Assembly: GCA_024236175.1 (NCBI GenBank)
Contig: JACKKY010000001.1
Span: 434,001 to 498,000, forward strand
DNA: 64,000 bases
Direction: 5' to 3'
DNA from: Novosphingobium sp.
GTDB lineage: Bacteria > Pseudomonadota > Alphaproteobacteria > Sphingomonadales > Sphingomonadaceae
The notes below the pieces were generated by a model, which saw only the letters and a program-made list of their open reading frames with translations, was not told where the DNA came from and did no database searches. Shown here piece by piece: positions 7,341 to 16,152 of the stretch (position 1 is its first letter; each line of letters opens with the position of its first letter). The translations under genes and the position numbers were made by a program.

Positions 7341-9824
7341 CTATTCGCCGAAGCGGTATTTCAGCCTGACGCCCCACATGCGCGGTTCGTTGACGTGGCC
7401 GCCATCGCCGCCGAAGGTGAAGTACCCGCCGGTCGGGAACAGGATCAGTCCTTCATTGGTGACATTGGTCATGAAGAAGGACAGGTCGAAGTTCGAACCG
7501 AGGACGGAATCCCAGTCGGCGTTGATGTTGAGGTGGTCCGACGCCTTGACGAGATAGGCCGGAGTCGCCTCGGGCGAACGCGCCTGGTGGGCATCGGTAT
7601 GCGTGAACGTCGCGCCGAACGAAATCTTGCCGATGCTGACATCGAGCGGCAGCGTGTAGTTGCCCGATACCGTCACGCGGTTCTTGGGCGCCAGCGGCAG
7701 CGGGCCGCCCACCTGCGTCGCCGGCGTCAGCTGCGCATAGTAGATCGGCAGCGTCGGCGCAGTGAACGACTGCAGCTTGGTGTTGAGATAGGTATAGGCC
7801 ACATCGAGCTTGAAGCCTTCGAACGGGCTGACCGCTGCATCGACTTCGACACCCCACAGCCGCGACTTGCCGGCGTTCACCGTCGGCGCCGCGGGCGGGA
7901 TGATGCCCTGCCATTCGGGCGCGATGACCGAGTTGGTGGCGAGCTGCTGGTTCTGGAAGTCGTTGTAGAACCCGGCGATGTTGAAATAGCCGGGAAGAGC
8001 GCCGCGGAAGCTGGTCTTGGCGCCGACTTCGTAGGAATCGACCTTCTCGGGCTGCGAGGTTTCGAAGCCGATCGAGTTGTTGGTGATCGAACCCGCGCGG
8101 TAGCCCCTTGCCCATTTCGCGTAGAGCAGGATATCGGGAGTCGGCTTGTAATCGATGCCGATCAGCCAGGTCGGCTTCTTCGACTTGATCTTGATCTCCT
8201 GCTCGCAATTGTAGGAGTCGGCCACGAACAGCGGGATCGACGGATCACCGCCATTGTAGAGCAGGCGGTTCTGGCAGGTGTAGAGCGCCTGTCCGCCCGC
8301 CGTCGTCGGGAAGACCACGTTGAGCAGCTGCGCCACGTCGCGCTGCCGGTCCATCGTGTAGCGGATGCCGCCGGTGAAGCTCAGCTGGTCCGTCAGGTCG
8401 TAAGTGGCCTGGGCATAGAGCCCCTTGTTGTTGAACCAGTCCTTCGAACTGGCGTCCGAAATCGAGCCGGTGTCGGTCGGGGCGCACTGGTTGGTCTGGA
8501 CGCTGGTGCAATTGATGAAGATCTCGACGAGCTGGCTGTTCCAGGTCAGCGGTTTGCTGACTTCAAGATAGGCGCCCGCCTGCCAGTTGAGACGCCCCTC
8601 GGCGGCCGTCCCCTGGAACTGCAGCTCCTCGGTGAAAGTCCACTGCGCCGTCGTCGGCCCCTTGTTGCCGGTATGCAGCGTGATCGTTTTGCTGGCGAGG
8701 AAACCGGCGCCGGGGAAACCCGGCGGGATCAGCAGATTGTCGCCCCACAGGCTGAAGTCGGCCCATTCGCGGTATTCGGCATAGGACGCGATGTTCTTGA
8801 TCGTCAGGCTGTCGCTGGCATGCCAGGTCGTGGTGTTGATGATCTGCCACTGGTTTACCTGCTGGCGGGAGAAGGGATTGTTGTTCTCCACATCCCACAG
8901 ACCGTCGCCGCGCGCCGCCTGGCGCGCCAGCTGGGCACAGGCCGTCAGCGGCAGGAAGTAGGTCGGGTCGAAGGTGGTCAGGAACAGGTCGGCCGCGTCC
9001 TGGTTGCAGAAGGCCAGCTTCGGCACGTCGCCGTTGGTGTCGGTGCGGCTGTAGGTCGCGATCGTGTAGTTTTCGAGATCGGGCGTCAGGTCGGCCACGA
9101 TGCTGAGCCGCGCGGCAATGTAGTTGGTGTCGCGGAACTTCTTGGGCCCGATGTCGGTGTGGTTGGTGATATAGCCGTCGCGCTTGTTGCGATCGATGCC
9201 GAGCCGAACCTTGAAGGTATCTGCCAACGGCACGTTCAGCACGGCCTGGACGCGGCGCAGGTCATACTTGCCGACCGAGCCTTCGATATAGCCTTCGAGC
9301 TTGTCCGTGGGCTTGGTCGGTACGAGCAGGATCGCGCCGCCCGTGGTGTTGCGCCCGAACAGCGTGCCCTGCGGTCCTTTCAGCACCTGCAGGTTTTCGA
9401 GATCGAACAGGCTGCCGACGCCCGCGCCGTTGCCCGACGTGGTCGGACCGAGCGCGCGCGGGGCGATCACGTCCGCGAAATAGACGCCGACGGTCGGGGC
9501 GGTGTGATATTCCTGCGCGAAGCCACGGATGACGAAGCTGCTCTTTTCCGGACCGAACTGGTTGTTGACCGAAAGCGAGGGAACGTAGGTGCCGAGGTCG
9601 GCAGTGCTGACGATGTTGCGCTTCGCCAGTGCATCCTGGTCAAGGACGGTGATCGAGATCGGCACGTCCTGAAGGCGCTCTTCGGAACGCCGCGCCGTGA
9701 CGATGATGTCGTTCTCGTTGACGATCTCCGCCGAATCCTGCGCCAGGGCCGGTGCGGCCAGACCCGGCAGGGCAACCGTGGAAAGCGCGGTGGCCAGATA
9801 GAAAACCGATTTGCCCATCTTCAT
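7341..9824 (-). CDS. TonB-dependent outer-membrane receptor (827 aa)
   Basis: This is a ligand-gated outer-membrane transporter. The order is signal peptide (VFYLATALSTVALPGLAAPALAQ), TonB-box-like stretch with NDIIVTARRSEERLQDVPISITVL, plug domain (VLKGPQGTLFGRNTTGGAI near 125-143), then a barrel. The barrel ends in VRLKYRFGE, preceded by LILFPTGGYFTFGGDGGHVNEPRMWGVR. The style is that of sphingomonad catabolic receptors for aromatic, steroid-like or sulfated compounds rather than siderophore receptors. The substrate is unknown. GGGAGG precedes two close ATGs (9824 and 9818), and either could be used. The downstream sulfatase, 184 nt away, is the likely partner. A GntR-type dyad sits 36 nt upstream. 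Confidence 0.93.
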   Translation of the reverse strand: MKMGKSVFYLATALSTVALPGLAAPALAQDSAEIVNENDIIVTARRSEERLQDVPISITVLDQDALAKRNIVSTADLGTYVPSLSVNNQFGPEKSSFVIRGFAQEYHTAPTVGVYFADVIAPRALGPTTSGNGAGVGSLFDLENLQVLKGPQGTLFGRNTTGGAILLVPTKPTDKLEGYIEGSVGKYDLRRVQAVLNVPLADTFKVRLGIDRNKRDGYITNHTDIGPKKFRDTNYIAARLSIVADLTPDLENYTIATYSRTDTNGDVPKLAFCNQDAADLFLTTFDPTYFLPLTACAQLARQAARGDGLWDVENNNPFSRQQVNQWQIINTTTWHASDSLTIKNIASYAEYREWADFSLWGDNLLIPPGFPGAGFLASKTITLHTGNKGPTTAQWTFTEELQFQGTAAEGRLNWQAGAYLEVSKPLTWNSQLVEIFINCTSVQTNQCAPTDTGSISDASSKDWFNNKGLYAQATYDLTDQLSFTGGIRYTMDRQRDVAQLLNVVFPTTAGGQALYTCQNRLLYNGGDPSIPLFVADSYNCEQEIKIKSKKPTWLIGIDYKPTPDILLYAKWARGYRAGSITNNSIGFETSQPEKVDSYEVGAKTSFRGALPGYFNIAGFYNDFQNQQLATNSVIAPEWQGIIPPAAPTVNAGKSRLWGVEVDAAVSPFEGFKLDVAYTYLNTKLQSFTAPTLPIYYAQLTPATQVGGPLPLAPKNRVTVSGNYTLPLDVSIGKISFGATFTHTDAHQARSPEATPAYLVKASDHLNINADWDSVLGSNFDLSFFMTNVTNEGLILFPTGGYFTFGGDGGHVNEPRMWGVRLKYRFGE

Positions 9825-9859
9825 TTCCCTCCCTCTCATCCATCAAGGACGTTGCCCTG

Positions 9860-9876
9860 ACTTTGTATGACAAAGT
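9860..9876. promoter_or_regulatory. Perfect dyad in the receptor promoter, GntR/FadR-like operator candidate
   Basis: The sequence ACTTTGT-ATG-ACAAAGT has 7-bp arms that pair perfectly and contains TTGT-N3-ACAA, matching the general GT-N(0-3)-AC pattern of GntR/FadR-subfamily operators. It starts 36 nt before the receptor start codon. A minus-strand TTGACA at 9883-9888 could be the -35 hexamer of the receptor promoter, so the dyad would overlap the promoter core. No GntR gene is present nearby. Confidence 0.45.
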
Positions 9877-10042
9877 TTTACTGTCAAGCTCCATTCTTTC
9901 CGCCTGATGCCGCCGCAAGTCAATTGCAGCGCTTCAAGCGTATTTGATTTGGGTCGGGCAGCCGCTTTCCCGCGCCGGTTCAACGGTTCGATATCGATTG
10001 GGCAAGTCTGTCCACGCGCCGCGACGCGCAGAGCGGGCAATT

Positions 10043-11167
10043 TCAGGAATCGGCGACGCTGATCTGGTTCCGACCGTTTTCCTTGGCTCGGTAAAGCGCG
10101 TCGTCGGCCGCCTTGAGCGCGTGGCGCGGATCGGGATAGGCGAAGACATCGGCCACTCCGCCCGAGAAGGTGATCTGCCCGAACGGTTCGTCGCTGTCGC
10201 GATTGATGATCTCGCGCGCGGCCAACGTTTCGCGAACCTGGTCGAGCCTTTCCCTGGCCTCGGCCAGGGGCACGTTGCGAAACAGCATGACGAACTCTTC
10301 TCCGCCATGCCGGGCAACGTGGCAGTTGTCGTCGGTTATCCGCGAAAGCGACTCGCCGATGACCTTGATCACCCTGTCGCCCGCGGCGTGTCCGTGGGTG
10401 TCGTTCACCCGCTTGAAGTGATCGATATCGCAGAAGGCGACGCACAAAGACTCGATGGCCGCCTGCGCTTCCCGGTAGTGCTGTTCGAGCAGCGCCTCGA
10501 AGGCCCGCCGGTTGGGAAGGCCCGTCAGGTGGTCGACCTCGGCGTCGCGCTTGGCCTTCTCGAGGTTGCTGCGCAGCGCCTTCGCCTCGTCTTCGCTGCG
10601 GCGCATCTCGTGCTCGACCTTGCGCGTGCGATCGAGCATCGCCCTGGTCAGCACGGCGAGGTGCGAGACGATCTGGTCGCTGTCCTGCACGCTATCCAGC
10701 TCGGCCACGTGCTGTTCGAGTTCCTCGTTATACTGGGACGTGGCGCTCCGCGCCGCCTTGGTACTGGTAGAGAACGCGCTGAGAGTGGATTCCAGGCGGG
10801 TCATCAGCAGATCGAAGCCGTCGGCATCGTAATCGCTGTCATCGTTGGCGGAAGCCTCGTCCAGCCATTGCTGGTCGATCGCATCCCCGGCTTGCGTCCT
10901 GGAGGAAATCTGGCGAGCGAGACCGGGGTTGGCGCCGGAGAACACGCCGTGGGCGATCAGGAGGTTGGCCGGCGTGACCTGGAGGTCGTGTTCGACGATG
11001 AAGTCGGTGATTTCGTCAAGCAGGATACGTCGCGCCTGCCTGACAGCGCCGTTCTTGCCATGCCCGTCCGCGCCGGCAGGGGCATCGCCGCCGTTGCCTC
11101 CACGGCGCGAATTTCCCAGACCTAGCCATCCCAGCAGGGAACCCGGGCGTTGTTCGGGAGTGTTCAT
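10043..11167 (-). CDS. GGDEF-domain diguanylate cyclase (374 aa)
   Basis: This enzyme makes cyclic di-GMP from two GTP. The last 165 residues form the GGDEF domain: DHLTGLPNRRAFEALL, then FCDIDHFKRVNDTHGHAAGD, then the active-site motif GGEEF preceded by VARH. The RxxD inhibitory site expected five residues before GGEEF is not present, so product inhibition through that site is unlikely. The N-terminal 200 residues are soluble and helical, with Asp-rich stretches and a probable coiled coil just before the GGDEF domain, but no recognisable sensor. An in-frame GTG lies 9 nt before the ATG at 11167. It stands alone on the minus strand between the receptor and folE. Confidence 0.92.
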   Translation of the reverse strand: MNTPEQRPGSLLGWLGLGNSRRGGNGGDAPAGADGHGKNGAVRQARRILLDEITDFIVEHDLQVTPANLLIAHGVFSGANPGLARQISSRTQAGDAIDQQWLDEASANDDSDYDADGFDLLMTRLESTLSAFSTSTKAARSATSQYNEELEQHVAELDSVQDSDQIVSHLAVLTRAMLDRTRKVEHEMRRSEDEAKALRSNLEKAKRDAEVDHLTGLPNRRAFEALLEQHYREAQAAIESLCVAFCDIDHFKRVNDTHGHAAGDRVIKVIGESLSRITDDNCHVARHGGEEFVMLFRNVPLAEARERLDQVRETLAAREIINRDSDEPFGQITFSGGVADVFAYPDPRHALKAADDALYRAKENGRNQISVADS

Positions 11168-11262
11168 TTGCAGCACTCGATCAGCCGGACGACCCGGTCC
11201 CTCTGATCAGATCGCCGGCAAAAATAAAGCGAAAATCGAGGAAATTCCCCAATTTTTTCGCA

Positions 11263-11871
11263 TTAATAGCCCATCAGGCTCAGCACTTCCTCGCGGCTGC
11301 GGTCATCTTCGAGGAACACACCCATCATCCGGCTGGTCACCATGTTGACGCCGGGCGTGCGCACGCCGCGCGCGGTCATGCAGGCATGGCTTGCCTCTAT
11401 CACCACGGCGACGCCGCGCGGATGGAGGTTGTCCCAGATGCACTGCGCCACTTCGGCGGTGAGTCGTTCCTGGATCTGCAGGCGGCGCGCAAAGCCGTGA
11501 AGCACGCGGGCGAGCTTGGAAATCCCGACGACATGGTCCTGCGGCAGATAGGCGATCGCAGCCTTGCCGATGATCGGCGCCATGTGGTGTTCGCAGTGGG
11601 ACTGGAATGGAATGTCCTTCAGCAGCACGACCTCGTCATAGCCGCCGACTTCCTCGAATATGCGCGAGAGGTGATAGGCCGGATCTTCCTCGTAGCCGAC
11701 GCAATATTCCTTCCAGGCGCGGGCGACGCGCTTCGGCGTGTCGAGCAGGCCCTCGCGGGACGGATCGTCGCCGGCCCAGCGAAGCAACGTACGGATCGCC
11801 TCCTGGACATCTTCGGGCACCGGCGGCTTTCCGCGCGGATCATCTTCGTCGGGCCCAACCAAACTGCTCAT
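11263..11871 (-). CDS. folE: GTP cyclohydrolase I, first copy (202 aa)
   Basis: This enzyme converts GTP to dihydroneopterin triphosphate, the first step of folate and pterin synthesis. The zinc and active-site residues are present: QSHCEHHMAPIIGKAAIAYLP (near 105-125), KLARVLHGFARRLQIQERLT, and the later HACMTARGV with the third zinc Cys. Length is normal for the family. I start at the ATG at 11871, which follows GGGAGA at 9 nt. The longer reading frame upstream overlaps the phospholipase gene and has no homology. A second, closely similar copy lies at 61662-62276. It is downstream of the PLD-type gene with a 20-nt gap, so co-transcription is possible. Confidence 0.95.
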   Translation of the reverse strand: MSSLVGPDEDDPRGKPPVPEDVQEAIRTLLRWAGDDPSREGLLDTPKRVARAWKEYCVGYEEDPAYHLSRIFEEVGGYDEVVLLKDIPFQSHCEHHMAPIIGKAAIAYLPQDHVVGISKLARVLHGFARRLQIQERLTAEVAQCIWDNLHPRGVAVVIEASHACMTARGVRTPGVNMVTSRMMGVFLEDDRSREEVLSLMGY

Positions 11872-11891
11872 CGATATTGTCTCCCACAATT

Positions 11892-13382
11892 CTATGTCGG
11901 CCGGCGGAGCATGCCGCCTCGCCTGAACAATCCGCGCCTTGCAATCGGTTCGAAATATTCGCCCGGCCGTTCGGGATCGAAGAAGGCGCTGTCTGCCAAA
12001 GCTTTCTCCGTATCCGAGAGCGGGCGCAAAGCAAAGGGCTCCAGCCGCTTGCCCTGTCTCGGCAAGGCATCGATCATGCCCGCCATCGAACCGTGGCGAT
12101 CTATCATCTCCTCCGCCTCGGTCGCCTCGATGCCGCAGTGTTCGGCAAGCAGCGAGAGCCGAATGCGCCGGATCGCCGAAACGGCGTGGGCGTTCCCCGG
12201 CCGCGCCGCGTCGATGAACACGTCGCATTCGCTGTCCAGCCCCATCGAGCGGTTGTTCATGTTGGCCGAACCGATGCGGATGATCTCGTCGTCGACGATC
12301 ATCAGCTTGGCGTGGACATAGATTGGCGTATGGCCGGCGGTGAAGGGCACGAACGCGCGAAACCGCTTGTGCGGGTCGACTTGGCCAAGGGCCCTGACCA
12401 GCCGGATGCGGGCAATGTCCATCACCGCCTGCTGCAGCCAGCCGTCCGCCATCAGCGGGGTGATGAAGAGGAATTCGGGCGGGTCGGGCTCGGACAGCCT
12501 CGAAGCGATGGCCTCTGCGATCCGCCGCGAAGCGAAGTACTGGGTTTCCGCATAAATGAAGCGGCGGGCTCGCGCGATCTGCTCGACGAACAGCGCCTCG
12601 ACCTCGAAGACCCCAGGGTCGCCGTCATATTCGGCCCGGGTCCGGGAAATCCCGACCTCGACATCGCGGAACTCGGCGACGAGGCGCTTGGGCCAGGGGC
12701 TGTCCTCCTGCGGCGAACAGGGCTCCATCCGCGCCCCGCCCGCGCGCCGCCAACGCTGGCACCCGAGTTCGCCCAGCGCTTCGGCCACTTCGCCTTCCAT
12801 CATCATCGCCACGTCGTGCCATGGCGGGTAGAGTTTGCCGCTGGCCCGGCGACGACGGGGATCCTCGGGCAAATGCGCGCGCGTGTCCCAGCGATCCGAT
12901 GTCAGGTCGATGCCGCCGCAGACGGCCAGCCGGTCGTCGATGATCGCAAGCTTCTCGTGCTGGCTGCAACCGACCGGGTGGGCGGCGTCGAACTTGAATT
13001 CGATCGAGCGATTGATGAACCAGCGGACGAGATCGACGATCATGGTCCCGCGGAACAGGTACCGTATCGCCCCGAAATTCCACTTGAGCAGCTTCACATC
13101 CAGCGCTGGCACGCGCTTGACCAGCCACACGACGAACGCGCCGAGCCGCGCCGGATAGCGGTCCTTGCGCGGAAGGTTCCACCACCGCCGCCCGCCGGAC
13201 AGCTTGATGCGGGTATCGAAATCCCAGCCGATCAGGAAAATGCGCTGGCGTGCGCCGAGCATCGCGTCGCGCATGAGTTCGAAATAGGCTTCCGCGTCGA
13301 TCACGACATGGGCGCGCGTCGCCCGGGCATAGCGCCAGACCGAAGACGAAGCGCAATCCTTGTCATCCGCCGGCTCAGCCAT
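11892..13382 (-). CDS. Phospholipase D-family protein with two HKD motifs (496 aa)
   Basis: This is a phosphatidyl-transferase or hydrolase fold enzyme. HKD motif 1 is QHEKLAIIDD with His near residue 142. Motif 2 is YVHAKLMIVDDEIIRIGSANMNNRSMGLDSE near residue 355. Both have HxK(x)4D spacing. There is no N-terminal transmembrane pair as in classical cardiolipin synthase, and the start IDAEAYFELMRDAMLGARQRIFLIGWDFDTR is typical of the soluble VTT-less PLD group. Possible activities are phospholipid headgroup transfer or phosphodiesterase, and I cannot choose between them. It precedes folE by 20 nt on the same strand. Confidence 0.88.
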   Translation of the reverse strand: MAEPADDKDCASSSVWRYARATRAHVVIDAEAYFELMRDAMLGARQRIFLIGWDFDTRIKLSGGRRWWNLPRKDRYPARLGAFVVWLVKRVPALDVKLLKWNFGAIRYLFRGTMIVDLVRWFINRSIEFKFDAAHPVGCSQHEKLAIIDDRLAVCGGIDLTSDRWDTRAHLPEDPRRRRASGKLYPPWHDVAMMMEGEVAEALGELGCQRWRRAGGARMEPCSPQEDSPWPKRLVAEFRDVEVGISRTRAEYDGDPGVFEVEALFVEQIARARRFIYAETQYFASRRIAEAIASRLSEPDPPEFLFITPLMADGWLQQAVMDIARIRLVRALGQVDPHKRFRAFVPFTAGHTPIYVHAKLMIVDDEIIRIGSANMNNRSMGLDSECDVFIDAARPGNAHAVSAIRRIRLSLLAEHCGIEATEAEEMIDRHGSMAGMIDALPRQGKRLEPFALRPLSDTEKALADSAFFDPERPGEYFEPIARRGLFRRGGMLRRPT

Positions 13383-13449
13383 GAGGCCTTCTATAACCCG
13401 TTACCGGCTACGTCACCTGAACTTCTCCCGACACGGACGGAATTCGGCT

Positions 13450-13464
13450 TGTCCTTGAAGGACA
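13450..13464. promoter_or_regulatory. Perfect dyad upstream of the SnoaL-TetR-P450 operon
   Basis: The sequence TGTCCTT-G-AAGGACA has 7-bp arms that pair perfectly around one base. It lies 115 nt before the first gene of the operon, in the only non-coding stretch upstream, between divergent genes. The operon encodes its own TetR-type regulator as second gene, so this is a candidate autoregulatory operator. It could equally be recognised by another factor. Confidence 0.4.
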
Positions 13465-13578
13465 TCGTTCCTGCTCGCAGGCCGCCTGCCACGCGGTCCG
13501 CCGCCCGCGCCCCTTGTCTTCGCGAGGATGCGGGACAATCCTCGACAGCAGCAACAGAACGAACCGGGAGAGATGCGA

Positions 13579-14109
13579 ATGACCACCCCTACCAGCCAGA
13601 TCCTGAACGAACTTGCCGACCGCGAAGCGATCAAGGAATGCCTCTATCGCTATTCGCGCGGCGTCGACCGGCTCGACGCCGACATGGTGCGCAGCGCCTA
13701 CTGGCCCGACTGCGTGGACAACCACCTCAGCTTCACGGGCAACGCCGAGGAATTCATCGCATGGTCCTTTGAATCGATGCGCGGCATGGACCAGTCCCAG
13801 CATTTCATCGCCAATGTCCTGATGACCATTCGCGGCAATACCGCCGACGTCGAATCCTATTTCTACGGATTCCACCGCATCAACCTGCCGGACGGCACCA
13901 AGAACGACGTGATCGGCGCGGGCCGCTATATCGACACGCTGGAAAAGCGGGGCGACGAGTGGCGCATCATCAAACGCAAGGTGGTGACCGACTGGTTCCG
14001 GCAGTATCCCGATTCGGCCGACTGGTCGCAGGGCATGATGGGGATCATGATCGAGCCGGGCGGGCGCTATCCCGACGACGACAGCTACAAACTCATCTCG
14101 ATCGAATAG
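13579..14109 (+). CDS. SnoaL-like (NTF2-fold) protein (176 aa)
   Basis: This is a small alpha+beta barrel protein of the nuclear-transport-factor-2/SnoaL-like superfamily. The diagnostic start is ADREAIKECLYRYSRGVDRLDADMVRSAYWPD (residues 13-44), followed by a sheet-rich part ending in WRIIKRKVVTDWFRQYPDS. Members act as hydratases, isomerases or accessory proteins in aromatic and steroid pathways, and the exact reaction cannot be told from sequence. I chose the ATG at 13579 because it is 8 nt from GGGAG. It is the first gene of a plus-strand run of six (SnoaL, TetR, P450, TauD, LuxE-like, LuxC-like). Confidence 0.85.
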   Translation: MTTPTSQILNELADREAIKECLYRYSRGVDRLDADMVRSAYWPDCVDNHLSFTGNAEEFIAWSFESMRGMDQSQHFIANVLMTIRGNTADVESYFYGFHRINLPDGTKNDVIGAGRYIDTLEKRGDEWRIIKRKVVTDWFRQYPDSADWSQGMMGIMIEPGGRYPDDDSYKLISIE

Positions 14110-14220
14110 AACGCGGGACGAGCGCCGCAGCAATCCGTGGCCGAAGTTGCCCCTGCGCAACTGTAGGTCTACGAGACGGCACGCTCGGGCAGCGGAACGG
14201 AATAGACAGGGACAGAGCGA

Positions 14221-14796
14221 ATGGCATCGAAACGGAGGATGGGGCCGCAGGATTCGGCGACATCCAATGCCCTGCTCGATGCCACCGAGCGCGTCTTGCG
14301 CGAGGAAGGCTATGCCGCCGCGACTTCGCGCCGGATTGCCCAGGAGGCCGGCGTCAAGCAGCAACTCGTCTACTACTATTTCCGGACGATGGACGAGCTG
14401 CTGCTCGCCACCTTCAAGCGCAGGACCGCGCGGGCGCTCGAAAAACTCGAAAACCAGCTCGAACAGGAGCGGCCGATCGAGACCCTCTGGCAGGATTTCA
14501 CCAGCCGCGTCGATGCAAGGCTCAATTTCGAGTTCATGGCGCTGGCCAACCGGCACGAGGGCATACGCGAGGAAGTGGCGCGCTTCGTGACGCTTTCCCG
14601 CAGGATGCAAAGCGAGGCAATCGGCCGCCAATTGAAGGACAACGGTGTCGATCCCGGTCCGGTCACCCCGACGACGGCGGCGTTCGTGATGTATTGCGTT
14701 TCGCTACTGCTGGGACGCGAGGCCGCGACGGGCATCACCGAAGGCCACGATGAAGTGCTCGCCTTCATGGACTGGGCGCTCGGCCAAACCAGATAG
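14221..14796 (+). CDS. TetR/AcrR family transcriptional regulator (191 aa)
   Basis: The N-terminal helix-turn-helix is clear: ATSRRIAQEAGVKQQLVYYYFRTMDELLLATF at about residues 38-69, with the family YYYF signature. The C-terminal ligand domain (residues 80-190) is divergent, as usual. It lies inside the operon, 111 nt after the SnoaL gene and 99 nt before the P450 gene, so it is probably the local repressor that responds to a pathway substrate or intermediate. The dyad at 13450-13464 is one candidate site. No strong ribosome binding site is visible before the ATG. Confidence 0.92.
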   Translation: MASKRRMGPQDSATSNALLDATERVLREEGYAAATSRRIAQEAGVKQQLVYYYFRTMDELLLATFKRRTARALEKLENQLEQERPIETLWQDFTSRVDARLNFEFMALANRHEGIREEVARFVTLSRRMQSEAIGRQLKDNGVDPGPVTPTTAAFVMYCVSLLLGREAATGITEGHDEVLAFMDWALGQTR

Positions 14797-14895
14797 AAGC
14801 CCCCCTGCCCGATCCCACGGGGATCGCGATTGACCGGCTTGCGAGTCGTGTGCTAACAAGGTGATCAGCAACGGGAGCTGGATGAGTAAACGTCG

Positions 14896-16143
14896 ATGCA
14901 GTCGATTGCCGAACTCGACCTGATGGATCTGCCGATCGAGGACCGAGCCTTCGGTGCTGATCCGGAACCATGGTTCGCCCAGGCGCGCGAACGCCACCCC
15001 TGGCTGGCCCGCTTCACCCACGGCTACCTCGTGCACGGGCACCACGAAATCCGCGACCTCATGCAGATGGACGACAAGCTGCACATCGCGACCGGCGATG
15101 TCGTGGAGATCATGGGCGCAACCGGCAAACCCTGGGGCGATTTCATGCAGGCGCTGCTGATCAGCCGGCATGGAGAGGATCACAAGCGCATGCGCGATGC
15201 GCTCAAGCCCTTCTTCAAGCCGCGCCGCATCGCCGGACATGTCGAACTGATCCGCGAAGTCGTATCGGACCTGCTCGACGAATGGGCTCCCAAGGGGGAA
15301 TTCGACTTCACCGAGTTTGCCTCCAACTTTCCCGTCGCCGTGATGTTCGGCCTGATCGGCGCGGACATCGCCGACTTGCCGAAGATCAAGTGGGCGCTCG
15401 AGGTCCAGGGCCTCAGCTACAGTCTCGATCCATCGCTGCTGCCGGAGATGGAAAAGGCCCATGCGATGATGATGGAATTCAATTCCGATCTCGTGACCAA
15501 GCGGCGTGCCAGCGGCGAGTCGCGCGACGACCTGCTGCACGAACTGGTCAAGGCCGAGGACGCCGGCGTTCTTTCGCACCAGGAGGTCTGCGAGCAGCTC
15601 TTCTTCCTGTTCGCCGCCGGCTACGACACTTCGAAGAACCAGCTGGGAATGACGGCGCGCCTGCTGTTCCAACAGCCCGAGTTGTGGCAGCGTTGCGCGC
15701 ACGACCGGGACTTCTGCACGCTCGCGATCGAGGAAGGCCTGCGCCATTCGAGCCCCAGCAGCCCGCCACGGATTGCGCAGGAAGACATCGAGTACGCAGG
15801 CGTGCTGATTCCCAAGGGCACGCACCTGATGTTCCTGCTCAACATCTCGGGTCGCGACCCAAGGGCATTCGAAGACCCCTTGGCCTATCGCCCCGGACGC
15901 GAGTCGGCGAAGCATCACCTGGCTTTCGGCAAGGGCGCGCACATTTGCCTTGGCCTGCATCTGGCACGCTTCCAGATGGAGGAGGGCCTGCATCTGATCG
16001 CCCAGCGGCTGAAGGACCCGGAGATCGTCGGCGAAGTGAGCTGGCGACGGTTCCCCGGGGTCTGGGGGCTCGAGACCCTTCCGATCCGCTTCACGCCCGC
16101 CCCTGCGGCGCAGGCTGAACGGGCGCGGGCAGAGACCTGCTAG
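14896..16143 (+). CDS. Cytochrome P450 (415 aa)
   Basis: This is a soluble bacterial heme monooxygenase. The heme-binding loop FGKGAHICLG places the axial Cys at residue 351. The I-helix reads AAGYDTS (about 240-246), with Ser where Thr is usual in AGxDTT. The K-helix ExxR appears in EEGLRHSS. Length fits class I bacterial P450s, which need ferredoxin and ferredoxin reductase, and neither is encoded nearby. It is followed after 9 nt by a TauD-type dioxygenase and then the LuxE- and LuxC-like genes, so it probably hydroxylates the same carboxylate or alcohol substrate. The residue change in the I-helix could alter proton delivery. Confidence 0.93.
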   Translation: MQSIAELDLMDLPIEDRAFGADPEPWFAQARERHPWLARFTHGYLVHGHHEIRDLMQMDDKLHIATGDVVEIMGATGKPWGDFMQALLISRHGEDHKRMRDALKPFFKPRRIAGHVELIREVVSDLLDEWAPKGEFDFTEFASNFPVAVMFGLIGADIADLPKIKWALEVQGLSYSLDPSLLPEMEKAHAMMMEFNSDLVTKRRASGESRDDLLHELVKAEDAGVLSHQEVCEQLFFLFAAGYDTSKNQLGMTARLLFQQPELWQRCAHDRDFCTLAIEEGLRHSSPSSPPRIAQEDIEYAGVLIPKGTHLMFLLNISGRDPRAFEDPLAYRPGRESAKHHLAFGKGAHICLGLHLARFQMEEGLHLIAQRLKDPEIVGEVSWRRFPGVWGLETLPIRFTPAPAAQAERARAETC

Positions 16144-16152
16144 TCGAGGGGG

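Noticed and set aside
7293..9860. An 855-codon open frame on the plus strand opposite the TonB receptor
   Set aside because: It is a shadow of the receptor gene in GC-rich DNA. It shows no domain, its composition is Arg/Gly/Val-heavy, and the minus strand encodes a complete receptor with signal peptide, plug and barrel end.
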